Shown here: positions 26,211-35,071 of the stretch, one piece after another | How the letters are laid out: each line of letters begins with the position of its first letter | Position numbering within the stretch: position 1 is the stretch's first letter | DNA from: JAICMB01 sp035295125 | Lineage (GTDB): Bacteria; Acidobacteriota; Terriglobia; Bryobacterales; Bryobacteraceae | Direction: 5' to 3' | DNA: 64,000 bases | Assembly (NCBI GenBank): GCA_035295125.1 | Contig: DATGJP010000011.1 | Location: forward strand, 62,001 to 126,000 | Notes under the pieces: generated by a model | Told to the model about the DNA's origin: nothing | Database searches by the model: none | The model's input: only the letters and a program-made list of their open reading frames with translations | Translations under genes and position numbers: made by a program

Positions 26211-27305
26211 ATCAAGCGCATCGCTCTGCTCGGTACCCGCGGTATCCCCGCGCGGTACGGCGGGTTCGAGACCTTTGCCGAGGAGTTGTCCACCCGTCTG
26301 GCGGCGCGCGGCTATCCGGTAACCGTTTACTGCCGTGAAAAACACGACCAGCCGGTCTATCGCGGCGTTTCCCTGGTCCACCTCCCAACCATCCGTCACA
26401 AGTACTTCGACACGATTGCGCACACGTTCCTCTCGACCATTCACCTGCTCTTCCGCCGCGCCGACGTCGCGCTTTATTGCAACGCCGCGAATGCAGTTTT
26501 CACCCTGTGGCCGCGAATCACGGGCATTCCGGTGGTCCTGAACGTCGACGGTATTGAACGCAAGCGCAAGAAATGGAATGGGGCCGCTAAGGCCTGGTAT
26601 CTGATCTCCGAGCACCTTGCGACGGTCTTCCCTTCCGCCGTGGTGACAGACGCCGAACAGATCCGCGAATACTATCTCCAACGCTATTCCAAATCCACGA
26701 CCTTCATCCCGTACGGCGCCGAGACAGGCCAGGTCGCAACGCACGCCGTGCTCGACCAACTGGGCCTCGAAAAAGGCCTATACTTTCTCTATGTCAGCCG
26801 CATGGAGCCTGAAAACAACGCGCTGCTGGTTCGGGAGTCCTTTGAGGCGGTCCAAACGGATCTTAAACTCGCGCTGATCGGCGACGCGCCCTATGCGCAG
26901 CCTTATCTTGACAAAGTCAGAGCCACCTCCGACCTCCGCGTAGTCATTCCCGGCGCCATTTATGGGATGGGATACCACGAGCTCGGCTCGCATTGCTTTG
27001 CCTATATTCATGCGACGGAGGTTGGCGGAACGCATCCGGCACTCATCGAGGCCATGGGCCGCGGAGCGCTGGTGCTGTATCTAGACACGCCGGAGAATGC
27101 GGAGGTCGCGGGCGAGGCCGGAATCCCGTTTACGCACACCAATCTCAGCGAAACCTTGCGAAGGACGCTGGCGATGTCCGAAACCGATCGGGAACAACTG
27201 CGTAATCTCGCGATGCGTCGCGTCGCGGAACGCTATAGCTGGGACGCCGTCACCGACCAGTACGAAAGACTCCTGGTAAGTCACGCTTCAGCTCGCCAAC
27301 GATAA
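26211..27305 (+). CDS. DUF1972-type glycosyltransferase (GT4-like), apparent AUC start
   Basis: The frame encodes KRIALLGTRGIPARYGGFET, the conserved N-terminus of DUF1972 rhamnosyltransferase-like enzymes, then later YFLYVSRMEPENN and HATEVGGTHPALIEAMGRG with the GT-B donor-site Glu. Between the stop of the preceding gene (TAA 26202-26204) and this conserved loop there is no ATG, GTG or TTG. The residue before KRIALLG is encoded by ATC at 26211-26213, about 10 bases after GAGG, suggesting an AUC start. A TTG at 26286 would remove the glycine-rich loop. Expected length is about 364 residues. A sequencing error in the start codon cannot be excluded. Confidence 0.85.
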   Translation: MKRIALLGTRGIPARYGGFETFAEELSTRLAARGYPVTVYCREKHDQPVYRGVSLVHLPTIRHKYFDTIAHTFLSTIHLLFRRADVALYCNAANAVFTLWPRITGIPVVLNVDGIERKRKKWNGAAKAWYLISEHLATVFPSAVVTDAEQIREYYLQRYSKSTTFIPYGAETGQVATHAVLDQLGLEKGLYFLYVSRMEPENNALLVRESFEAVQTDLKLALIGDAPYAQPYLDKVRATSDLRVVIPGAIYGMGYHELGSHCFAYIHATEVGGTHPALIEAMGRGALVLYLDTPENAEVAGEAGIPFTHTNLSETLRRTLAMSETDREQLRNLAMRRVAERYSWDAVTDQYERLLVSHASARQR

Positions 27306-27321
27306 CTTACGATGGAAGCAG

Positions 27322-28455
27322 ATGCCGTCATTCGCCTTACGTTCCTGGGTCGAAATCTCTCTTAAGCAGATCGCCGCAAACTACAACGCGGTGCGAAACG
27401 CGGTCGGACCCAACGTCGAAGTGATGCCCGTGGTGAAAGCGGACGGATATCGCCACGGAGCGATCGAAATCTCTAAAGCCGTCATCGAACATGGCGCCCG
27501 CTGGTTAGCCGTCAGTAATGTCGAGGAGGGCATTGCGCTTCGGGATGCCGGGATCCAGACCCGCATACTCGTGATGGCCGATTTCCTCCCCGACGACCGC
27601 AAGACTCTCCTGGAATACAGCCTCACACCCGTAATCCATGCGCTGGAAGACATCCCGGCTTGGGACGAGCTGGCCGCAAGTCGGGGGATCAAGGCGGCTT
27701 ACCATCTGAAAGTCGACAGTGGGATGGGACGTCTCGGAACGCGCGCCGATGCCGCAACAATTGCTGAAGTAATTAATCGAACACCACACGCACATGTGGA
27801 GGGCTTGATGACGCACTTCGCGTCGGCCGCCGACTACAGCGGTTCGCAGACCGAGGAGCAAATGGGCTACTTCGAAGCCATCCGAGGCGACCTCGAAAGG
27901 GCCGGCATCATTCCCGAGTACATACACCTCTCGAGCAGTACGCCCGTGGTATACGGACGCCGGAAGAGCTGGCAGAAGATGGTGCGCCCAGGTCACGCAA
28001 TCTACGGCTATGTGTCGCAGGCTTCTCGTGGGAGTGCGCCGCCCAAAATCATCGATGTCAAACCGGCCCTGACCTGGCGCGCTTCGGTTGTCTCGGTGAA
28101 AGACATCCCCGAACGGGCTGCCGTCGGGTACGGAGGCATGTTCCACGCACCACGTCCCATGCGCATCGCGGTTCTGGCTGCCGGATACGCCGACGGCATC
28201 CCGCACCGCCTTTCGAATCGCGGACGCGTGATCGCGAATGGGTGCCTCGCCTCGATCATCGGGGCGGTCTCTATGGACCTGACCACCATCGATGTGACGA
28301 ACTGCCCGTCCATCCGTGTTGCCGATGCCGTCACGCTACTGGGCACGGAAAACGGAATTACGATCGACGCGCAGCAGATTGCAAGGACCGCAGGGACGAT
28401 TTCGTACAGCGTCCTATGCGGGATCCACGCCAGGGTCAAGCGGTTTTATATCTGA
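27322..28455 (+). CDS. alr: Alanine racemase
   Basis: 377 residues. This PLP enzyme interconverts L- and D-alanine for peptidoglycan. Lys39 in MPVVKADGYRHG is the PLP lysine, and VGYGGMFHAPRPMRI carries the second catalytic Tyr. HLKVDSGMGRLG and HLSSSTPVVYG are conserved PLP-barrel segments. It follows the glycosyltransferase by 16 bases and is the last gene of the plus-strand run, linking cell-wall precursor supply with surface polysaccharide genes. It does not resemble the YggS-type protein at 4545, which lacks the second domain. Confidence 0.96.
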   Translation: MPSFALRSWVEISLKQIAANYNAVRNAVGPNVEVMPVVKADGYRHGAIEISKAVIEHGARWLAVSNVEEGIALRDAGIQTRILVMADFLPDDRKTLLEYSLTPVIHALEDIPAWDELAASRGIKAAYHLKVDSGMGRLGTRADAATIAEVINRTPHAHVEGLMTHFASAADYSGSQTEEQMGYFEAIRGDLERAGIIPEYIHLSSSTPVVYGRRKSWQKMVRPGHAIYGYVSQASRGSAPPKIIDVKPALTWRASVVSVKDIPERAAVGYGGMFHAPRPMRIAVLAAGYADGIPHRLSNRGRVIANGCLASIIGAVSMDLTTIDVTNCPSIRVADAVTLLGTENGITIDAQQIARTAGTISYSVLCGIHARVKRFYI

Positions 28456-28511
28456 TCCACCGGTGTTATGGGAGGAGTGGAGGATCGTAAGCCCGTCGAA
28501 AACCCCGAGCT

Positions 28512-28576
28512 GTGATGCAGGCTGTTAGCCTGCGGCGGGTTGTTAACCCGCCGGCCCGTAATCAAGCGCCGACCAG
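28512..28576. repeat. REPIN-like element, left arm only
   Basis: Starts GTGATGCAGG. Two adjacent hairpins: GCAGGCT-GTT-AGCCTGC (28517-28533) and GGCGGGTT-GTT-AACCCGCC (28534-28552), then a linker ending GCGCCGACCAG. The same left arm is found at 46729, where a right arm also exists. Here the right arm is missing, so this is a truncated copy. Confidence 0.85.
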
Positions 28577-28667
28577 ATCGAGCTTCAGCCAGGCTTTGGA
28601 TCTCACCGGGAACGCACCGGCTCTTGGACCAGCGGTCCATCACGAGCCCGTTGATCGGCAAAGGGAA

Positions 28668-29681
28668 TCAGTCCCGCTCCGACACAATGACGCAGTGAAT
28701 CGTGCTCGCGTCCCGCGGCGCGATATCCATGATGTGGAAGCCGGCCTCGCGCAGCATCTTCTCGTACATCGAGAGCGGCTTATAGCAGCACAGACCGAAG
28801 TCATCGTAAGGAATATAACTGTGCTCCCAGGCGACGGCGAGCGCTTCGTTCTGATCCGACAACGGCTCACAAATGACAAGCTTACCTTGCGGATTCAGCG
28901 CCTCCTTGCTTTTCAGCATCAGGCTCCGGCAGACCTCGGGAGGCCAGTCCGCCATGACGCGCGAGAACATGACCATGTCATAACCCTGCGGGAAGGGATC
29001 GTTCGTTCGAAAATCGCCCGCCACGGTATTGACCCGCCCAGTGACACCGGCTTCCGCAATCCGCGATTCCGTCAGGGCGACAGCCGCTGGAATGTTGAAG
29101 ACCGTAATCGACAGGTTGGGGTATCGGGTCGCCAGAATCGTCGCCATCGTGCCGTCGCCGCCGCCAACGTCCAGCAGCTTTGAAACCTGCCGGAAATCGA
29201 CATGGCGCTCAATCGTGAACAAGGTCGAGATGGCCGTGTTGCGCATCCACTCATGCAGCAGCACGACATCGTTCCAATCCTGCGGCGGGTAACGCACCTC
29301 GTAGCCCACCGGCCCGCCGCGCAACACGCCGACCAGCTCCTGGGAAGCCGAATACCGGAAGTACCGCACGAACTCGTTATGGAACCATCCTCCACTGTAT
29401 GGCCCAAACAGCGCTTCGACGTTCGGACTGTTGGAGTACCCAGAACCCGTGTCCACAATGAGGCCTGTCAGCTTCAAGGCGTGCAGCCACTTCCGCCCGC
29501 GATGCGGTTCGAGCTGCAGGCTGGCAACAATCTCATCCGCCGGCACGGCACGGCCCGACAACAACGCGGGAAGCTGCAGGTCCAATGCGGAAAGAAGCAG
29601 CAGATACTTGGCCCCACCCGCCAGCAAATCGTAGAAGGCATCCTCGAGAGCAATCGGAGTCGCAGCGGCAACGTTGTTCAT
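28668..29681 (-). CDS. SAM-dependent O-methyltransferase (hydroxyneurosporene/plant-OMT-like)
   Basis: 337 residues. The N-terminal helical domain (about 1-100) serves for dimerisation, as in two-domain O-methyltransferases. The SAM loop LLDVGGGDGTMATILA begins near residue 175, with VAGDFRTNDPFPQGYD and the family pattern FSRVMADWPPEVC; the usual catalytic His is not obvious. GKLVICEPLSDQN is near 280. This class methylates small hydroxylated metabolites such as quinones and carotenoids. Divergent from the TonB receptor; the substrate is unknown. Confidence 0.85.
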   Translation of the reverse strand: MNNVAAATPIALEDAFYDLLAGGAKYLLLLSALDLQLPALLSGRAVPADEIVASLQLEPHRGRKWLHALKLTGLIVDTGSGYSNSPNVEALFGPYSGGWFHNEFVRYFRYSASQELVGVLRGGPVGYEVRYPPQDWNDVVLLHEWMRNTAISTLFTIERHVDFRQVSKLLDVGGGDGTMATILATRYPNLSITVFNIPAAVALTESRIAEAGVTGRVNTVAGDFRTNDPFPQGYDMVMFSRVMADWPPEVCRSLMLKSKEALNPQGKLVICEPLSDQNEALAVAWEHSYIPYDDFGLCCYKPLSMYEKMLREAGFHIMDIAPRDASTIHCVIVSERD

Positions 29682-29880
29682 CAGACCCCTATGTGTATCA
29701 CACGCGGACAGGATGGGCCTAATTGTAATCGTTTGTTGCAGTCCTGTTATTATCTAGTTACGTTTCGCAAACACCATGAGGTGCGCATGTTTCGACCCGG
29801 TTCGCCGGAACCTCGGTTTCGCAACCATGGTGCAAGCTCGCTATCTCGCTACAAATCCACTATCTATTGAGGGATCATAT

Positions 29881-32800
29881 ATGAATCTCGCTTTGTTTAG
29901 ACTGGTCTGTTTTCGTTTTACACTGGCTTTACTCCTGTGTGCCTGCGGAGCTCTCGTAGCTCAGGACATCACAGGTTCCATCGTAGGTACTGTTACTGAT
30001 CCGTCGGGCGCCAGTGTCGGGAACGCCAAAGTAACTGCCTACAGCATCGATCGCGCGCGCGATGAGCGCACGGTCACAACAGACTCGTCAGGAAACTTTT
30101 CGATTCCGAAATTGAACATTGGAAAGTTTCGACTGACCGTCGAAGCTCCCGGGTTCAAGAAGGCCATCCGGGACGAAATCGTCCTGAACGTCAACGATGT
30201 CCTGACATTCAAAGTTCCGCTCGAGGTCGGACAGGTCACCGAAACCGTTACGGTTCAGGAAGCGCCCGTCCAGGTGCAACTGCAAACCCAGGAACAAAGC
30301 ACCACGGTAACCGGAGCCCAGATCCGCGAGCTGGGTTTGATCACCCGGAATTATGAGCAGCTCGTAGCCTTAATGCCCGGCGTTGCCATGTCGAACAGCG
30401 CCGATCAGCTTTTTGTCGGCAACTCCGTTCCCGGCGGTACGGCGGCAACCATTCCGTTTTCCATCAACGGCGCGCGCAATTCGGCCAGCTCCTGGACCAT
30501 CGACGGAGCCGACAATGTTGACCGCGGCTCCAACCAATCACTGGAGAACACTCCGAGCGTCGACGCGTTGGCCGAATTCCGCGTCCAGCGCAGCGACTAC
30601 TCCGCCGAGTTCGGGCGCGCAGGCGGCGGGCAGATCAATGTCATCACCAAGTCCGGCACCAGCGAGTTCCATGGCGACTTGTATGAGTTTGTGCGCAACG
30701 ATGCGTTTGCCGCCAACAACTTCCTCAACAACGCGACCAACGTAAACCTGGGCCCGGACGGCAAAGCACGCGTTCCCGCCCTTCGTTGGAACGACTTCGG
30801 CTGGACGTTGGGCGGCCCCATCTACATTCCCAAGGTTTATAACAAGGACAAGAACAAGACCTTTTTCTTCTTCTCCCAGGAGTTTCGCCGCATTCTGACC
30901 TATTCGACACCGACGGCGGTTGTTCCCACCACTGCTGAGAAAACCGGCCTCTTCCCTCATCCCGTGTGTTTCTCCTATAGCGGCAATACCTGCTTGCAGA
31001 GTGGAACACAGGTACCCAGAATCGACCCAACCGCGCAGGCGTACATTAACGACATCTTCTCGAAGATCCCCGGCGGCGCAGCCGGTACGAATCAGCTTGT
31101 GTCGTCTTACCTGAACGTTTTCAATTTCGAACAGGAGATGTATAAGGTTGATCACGTGTTCAGCCAGAAACTGCAGCTTTCGGCGAGATACCTGAGAGAC
31201 AGCATTCCCACCGTGGAACCCGGAGGCCTTTTCCAGGGCGTTCTTGTTCCCAACGTCTCGACAACGGATACCAACTCTCCGGGCCGCAATTGGGTGGTTC
31301 GCGCTACCTCCACCTTTACGCCCACGTGGCTCAATGAATTCGGGTACAACTTTACGTACGGAGCCATCATCAGCAATCCGGTAGGACTGTTGAACTCCCA
31401 GATTTCGCCCGACATCAAGCCGGCTCTTCCCTTCCCGGTGACACTGTCTCTCGTTCCCAACCTGACCTTCACCGGGGGCAGCAGTCTGGCCGGCTTCGGA
31501 CCATACCGCGATTTCAACCGGAATCACGCGGTTTACGACAACGTCACGAAGATCATCGGGAACCAGACGCTCCACTTCGGGTTCATCTACGACCATTACC
31601 AGAAGACGGAAAACGCCGCGAGCGGAAATCAGGGCGCTTTCTCGTTCACCTCCGCTACGTCCCAACTCGTGCCCGGTGGAGCGACGCTCTTCGAGCAGGC
31701 CTTCGCTAATTTCCTTACGGGCAACGTGGCCAACTTTACTCAGACTTCCGAAGACATCACTCCGGATATGCAGGCCAATCAGTGGGAGCTCTACGTTCAG
31801 GACGACTGGCGTATCAAACCAAATCTCACCATCAATCTCGGCATACGCTATTCCATGTTCCGGGCTCCGATCGACGCCAACAACGAGCTCACTACGTTTG
31901 ACCCGGCCCTCTACAATCCCGCCAATGCTCCTCAGATCAATTCGGTGGGGAACATTGTCCCCGGGACCGGAGATCCGTTAAACGGGATCATCATCAATGG
32001 CAAGAACTCGCCTTATGGCAACAAGGTGGCGCGGGAAAACAACAATAACTGGGCTCCCCGCGTGGGCTTCGCCTGGGATCCTTTTAAGACTGGCAAAACG
32101 TCGATCCGCGGCGGCTATGGAATGTTCTACGATGCCACCCTGTTTGGAATCTATGAACAGAACATCTTCCAAAACCCGCCATACGTAAACTCGGTAGCCA
32201 TTCCGAACACCTCCCTGAACAGTCCGCTGTCAGGGACGCCATCCGTCAGCGCTGCTCCGAAAGTGCTGCGAGGCACGGCTCCGGACTGGTCCACGCCGTA
32301 TATGCAGCAATGGAGCTTTGGCATACAGCGCCAGATCACGAACAGCTTCGTTTTGGATGCGAGCTTTGTCGGTTCCAAGGGAACCCATCTGCTCGGCATT
32401 GTTGACATCAACGAAGTGCCCCCGAACCTGGCATACACCTCAGGCCTGGTTCCTGCGACCACCACCTTCACGTCGGCCAACGAACCCCTTCTGAACCAGC
32501 TTCGGCCGTATAAGGGCTATAACGCGATCGGCGTGATCGAGCCGTGGTTCAATTCCAACTACAACTCGTTCCAGTTCTCCGCTCAAAAGCGGTTTAGTGG
32601 TGAATCGCAGATTGGGATCGCCTATACCTGGTCGAAAGCCCTCACCGACAACCAGACAGATCGTTCCTCGGCGGCGCAAAACACGTACAACTTCAACCAA
32701 GGTGAATACGGGCCCGCCGGATTTGACCGGCGGCATGTTTTCACGGCTAACTACGTCTATGAGATTCCCTTTATGCACGCGCAGAAGGGATTCGCCGGGA

Positions 32801-33273
32801 AGGTTCTGGGTGGGTGGGAACTGTCAGGCGTAATCCTAGCCATGACGGGACTGCCACAAACCATCACCACCGCGGCGGGTACCGACCCCTCAGGGTTGGG
32901 TATTCTGGGATCGAGCCCCGCTTCTCCCCGCCCCGACCTGGTTTGCAATCCCAACTCCGGCGGTGCGGGAACGCGCTTGCAGTGGTACAACACCTCCTGC
33001 TTCCAAAACGTAGCCGCGGGAGGAATGCACCCCGGCAACGAGGGGCGCGGCGTTCTCTACGGACCCGGCCTGCAGCGTTGGGACCTCTCCCTGTTCAAGA
33101 ACCTGACCTTCCGCGAGCGCTTCCGCTTCCAGCTCCGCGGCGAGGCGTTCAACGTCTTCAATCACCCGAATCCGAATGCGGTTGGCACGTCGCTCGGCGC
33201 ATCGACCTTCGGACAAGTCACAACCTACCACGACCCGAGAATCATGCAGCTTGGAGCGAAGTTCTACTTCTAG
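29881..33273 (+). CDS. TonB-dependent receptor, Oar-like, with N-terminal carboxypeptidase-regulatory domain
   Basis: About 1130 residues from ATG 29881, which has GAGGG 8 bases upstream and gives a signal peptide (FTLALLLCACGALVAQ). A carboxypeptidase-regulatory-like domain follows (about 25-110: GSIVGTVTDPSGASVGNAKV). The plug and barrel contain FGRAGGGQINVITKSGT and end in MQLGAKFYF with the terminal aromatic of outer-membrane barrels. Such Oar-type receptors are greatly expanded in Acidobacteriota and are thought to import large substrates or act in adhesion; the ligand is unknown. No TonB box was identified. A longer in-frame extension to 29776 has no signal and is rejected. Confidence 0.92.
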   Translation: MNLALFRLVCFRFTLALLLCACGALVAQDITGSIVGTVTDPSGASVGNAKVTAYSIDRARDERTVTTDSSGNFSIPKLNIGKFRLTVEAPGFKKAIRDEIVLNVNDVLTFKVPLEVGQVTETVTVQEAPVQVQLQTQEQSTTVTGAQIRELGLITRNYEQLVALMPGVAMSNSADQLFVGNSVPGGTAATIPFSINGARNSASSWTIDGADNVDRGSNQSLENTPSVDALAEFRVQRSDYSAEFGRAGGGQINVITKSGTSEFHGDLYEFVRNDAFAANNFLNNATNVNLGPDGKARVPALRWNDFGWTLGGPIYIPKVYNKDKNKTFFFFSQEFRRILTYSTPTAVVPTTAEKTGLFPHPVCFSYSGNTCLQSGTQVPRIDPTAQAYINDIFSKIPGGAAGTNQLVSSYLNVFNFEQEMYKVDHVFSQKLQLSARYLRDSIPTVEPGGLFQGVLVPNVSTTDTNSPGRNWVVRATSTFTPTWLNEFGYNFTYGAIISNPVGLLNSQISPDIKPALPFPVTLSLVPNLTFTGGSSLAGFGPYRDFNRNHAVYDNVTKIIGNQTLHFGFIYDHYQKTENAASGNQGAFSFTSATSQLVPGGATLFEQAFANFLTGNVANFTQTSEDITPDMQANQWELYVQDDWRIKPNLTINLGIRYSMFRAPIDANNELTTFDPALYNPANAPQINSVGNIVPGTGDPLNGIIINGKNSPYGNKVARENNNNWAPRVGFAWDPFKTGKTSIRGGYGMFYDATLFGIYEQNIFQNPPYVNSVAIPNTSLNSPLSGTPSVSAAPKVLRGTAPDWSTPYMQQWSFGIQRQITNSFVLDASFVGSKGTHLLGIVDINEVPPNLAYTSGLVPATTTFTSANEPLLNQLRPYKGYNAIGVIEPWFNSNYNSFQFSAQKRFSGESQIGIAYTWSKALTDNQTDRSSAAQNTYNFNQGEYGPAGFDRRHVFTANYVYEIPFMHAQKGFAGKVLGGWELSGVILAMTGLPQTITTAAGTDPSGLGILGSSPASPRPDLVCNPNSGGAGTRLQWYNTSCFQNVAAGGMHPGNEGRGVLYGPGLQRWDLSLFKNLTFRERFRFQLRGEAFNVFNHPNPNAVGTSLGASTFGQVTTYHDPRIMQLGAKFYF

Positions 33274-33285
33274 TGCGATTGGAAA

Positions 33286-33383
33286 GGGACAGGCGAAAAC
33301 GCCTGTCCCACCTTTTCAAACCCGAGAGTTTCCGTTGGTTGGGCTATGATGCTTTGCGGAGCAGGCGAAATCGCCTGCTTCAC
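33286..33383. repeat. Paired CAGGCG hairpin element
   Basis: Hairpin GGGACAGGCG-AAAA-CGCCTGTCCC (33286-33309) and hairpin GCAGGCG-AAAT-CGCCTGC (33361-33378) in the gap between the TonB receptor and the convergent zinc-ribbon gene. The first is followed by a CCTTTTC stretch and could also end transcription. Related pairs are found at 36033, 55510 and 60257. Confidence 0.75.
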
Positions 33384-33388
33384 GTGTC

Positions 33389-34048
33389 TTAAGCCTTCTT
33401 CTCAGATAACTTCGCTCCCAGCGCGCCCCCCAGCATTGGCAAGGTCGTCCCGAGAACGAATAGAATCACCAGGATCGCAACGAAGAAACTGACCATCCCG
33501 CCGGGCTGCTGCACGAGCTGAATGAGCTGCTGGAGCCGCGGATCCTGTCCCCCGGGACCTTTGCGCATCATTTCAATGATTCCGCCCTGCTCGGAGGCGC
33601 CCAGGACCGCGGCTGTGATCAAGGCCGTAAAGATCATGAACTGAAAGATGCCGGTGATCCAGCCCATTCGAGCGCCGCTGCGCAGACTCAATGGCTTGCC
33701 AGTCATCTTGGCATACCAGAGCGCCGCAATCAGACCGGCAAAAAAGAATCCCACAAACATCAAAAGCCCTGACGGTACGACGGCCGTGACCCCAATGACG
33801 ACAACAGTTGCCAATATGGCCACGGCGAACCCGATGCGCACCGCAGTCCGGTTATGGAAGCTCACCTCGGGTAGAGCAGCCTCGACCGGCAGGGGAGGAG
33901 GTTGAGGCTTCGGCTCCTCTTCTCCCGCGATCATCTCCGGCGTTGGATAGTCGTATTGCGGTTTGCCGCATTTATGACAGAAGCGGGCGTCCGGCGGCAG
34001 CTGTGCGCCGCACGTGCAAAACTCGGGCACGCTCTTAGTGTGGCGCAC
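33389..34048 (-). CDS. Zinc-ribbon membrane protein
   Basis: 219 residues. The N-terminus (about 10-30) has FCTCGAQLPPDARFCHKCGK, a CxC...CxxC zinc ribbon. A proline-rich linker (about 45-60) leads to about four membrane segments (IGFAVAILATVVVIGVTAVV, LLMFVGFFFAGLIAALWYA, FMIFTALITAAVLG, FFVAILVILFVLG). A Gln/Gly segment (about 160-185) lies between the third and fourth. Such ribbon-plus-helices proteins are common in Acidobacteriota and uncharacterised. It converges on the TonB receptor and is divergent from the hydroxyacid dehydrogenase. Confidence 0.8.
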   Translation of the reverse strand: MRHTKSVPEFCTCGAQLPPDARFCHKCGKPQYDYPTPEMIAGEEEPKPQPPPLPVEAALPEVSFHNRTAVRIGFAVAILATVVVIGVTAVVPSGLLMFVGFFFAGLIAALWYAKMTGKPLSLRSGARMGWITGIFQFMIFTALITAAVLGASEQGGIIEMMRKGPGGQDPRLQQLIQLVQQPGGMVSFFVAILVILFVLGTTLPMLGGALGAKLSEKKA

Positions 34049-34101
34049 GGAAGGCGTAAAGCGCTAGTGGGGACGCGCCTCGTGCTACATTCCTTACTTT
34101 C

Positions 34102-35070
34102 ATGCCCCCAATCCGGTTGCTCGTCATAGCCGACCCCAACGCTCCGCATATGCGGCTGTTGAAAGAGATTCCGGACTCCGTCGAGATTACCGTCACCAAC
34201 GATCTCGAACGGCTCAAGGACGCGGCTCCTCATGCGGATGTCCTTGTAAACGGAGGCTTTCACAGCCCGCTGTTTCGGACTGTCTTTCCGCTGGCGACGA
34301 ATTTGAAGTGGGCGCACAATATGTCGGCCGGCGTCGAAACCGTGCTTACTCCAGAGGTTATCGCCAGCCCGGTACCCTTGACCAACGGCCGCGGGGTGTT
34401 CAGCAGTATCCTTGCCGAATTCGTCATTGCGTCGGTCTACTACTTCGCCAAAGATTTGCGCCAGATGATCCGCAGCCAGACGGCTGGGAAGTGGGAGCAA
34501 TTTGACACCACCGAGGTTCGTGGGCGTGTCATGGGAATTGTGGGCTACGGCGATATTGGCCGCGCGTGCGCGCAGTTGGCCCGGGCCGTGGGAATGCGCG
34601 TTGTCGCCCTGCGGCGCAGAGCGGCACTCTCCCAGGATGATCCCGCTCTCGAACAGATCTACACCCGCGACCAGCTCGAAGAGATGCTCAGCGTCTGCGA
34701 TTACGTCACCCTAGCCACACCCCACACGCCGGAAACGCGCGGAATGATTGGCGAAGACGAGTTCAGCGTCATGAAGCCCGAGGCTGTAATCATCAATGTT
34801 GGCCGGGGACCCGTGATCGTCGAGGACGCTCTGATTGAGGCGTTAAGACAGAATCGCATTCGAGGCGCTGCGCTCGACGTCTTCGATAAAGAGCCTCTGC
34901 CCGAAGGTCATCCGTTCTACAGCATGGAAAATGTGCTCGTCTCGCCGCACAGCGCCGACCACTTGCCTGGGTGGATTGAAATGGCCATGCGCCGGTTCCT
35001 CGACAATTTCCAGCGCTTCTACCGCGGCGAGCCGTTGCAGACCCTGGTCGACAAGCAGGCGGGCTACTGA
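34102..35070 (+). CDS. D-2-hydroxyacid dehydrogenase (NAD-dependent)
   Basis: 322 residues. The Rossmann motif GIVGYGDIGRACAQLAR starts near residue 150; LATPHTPETRGMIG and INVGRGPVIVEDAL follow, with the catalytic Arg in the latter, Glu in FDKEPLPEGHP and His in SPHSADH. It reduces or oxidises 2-keto/2-hydroxy acids; the exact substrate is open. One base separates it from the downstream threonine-dehydratase-like gene, so the two probably form an operon dealing with 2-keto and hydroxy acids. Confidence 0.92.
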   Translation: MPPIRLLVIADPNAPHMRLLKEIPDSVEITVTNDLERLKDAAPHADVLVNGGFHSPLFRTVFPLATNLKWAHNMSAGVETVLTPEVIASPVPLTNGRGVFSSILAEFVIASVYYFAKDLRQMIRSQTAGKWEQFDTTEVRGRVMGIVGYGDIGRACAQLARAVGMRVVALRRRAALSQDDPALEQIYTRDQLEEMLSVCDYVTLATPHTPETRGMIGEDEFSVMKPEAVIINVGRGPVIVEDALIEALRQNRIRGAALDVFDKEPLPEGHPFYSMENVLVSPHSADHLPGWIEMAMRRFLDNFQRFYRGEPLQTLVDKQAGY

Positions 35071-35071
35071 A

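Noticed and set aside
30538..31665. 375-residue minus-strand frame
   Set aside because: Antisense to the TonB-dependent receptor; no family features.
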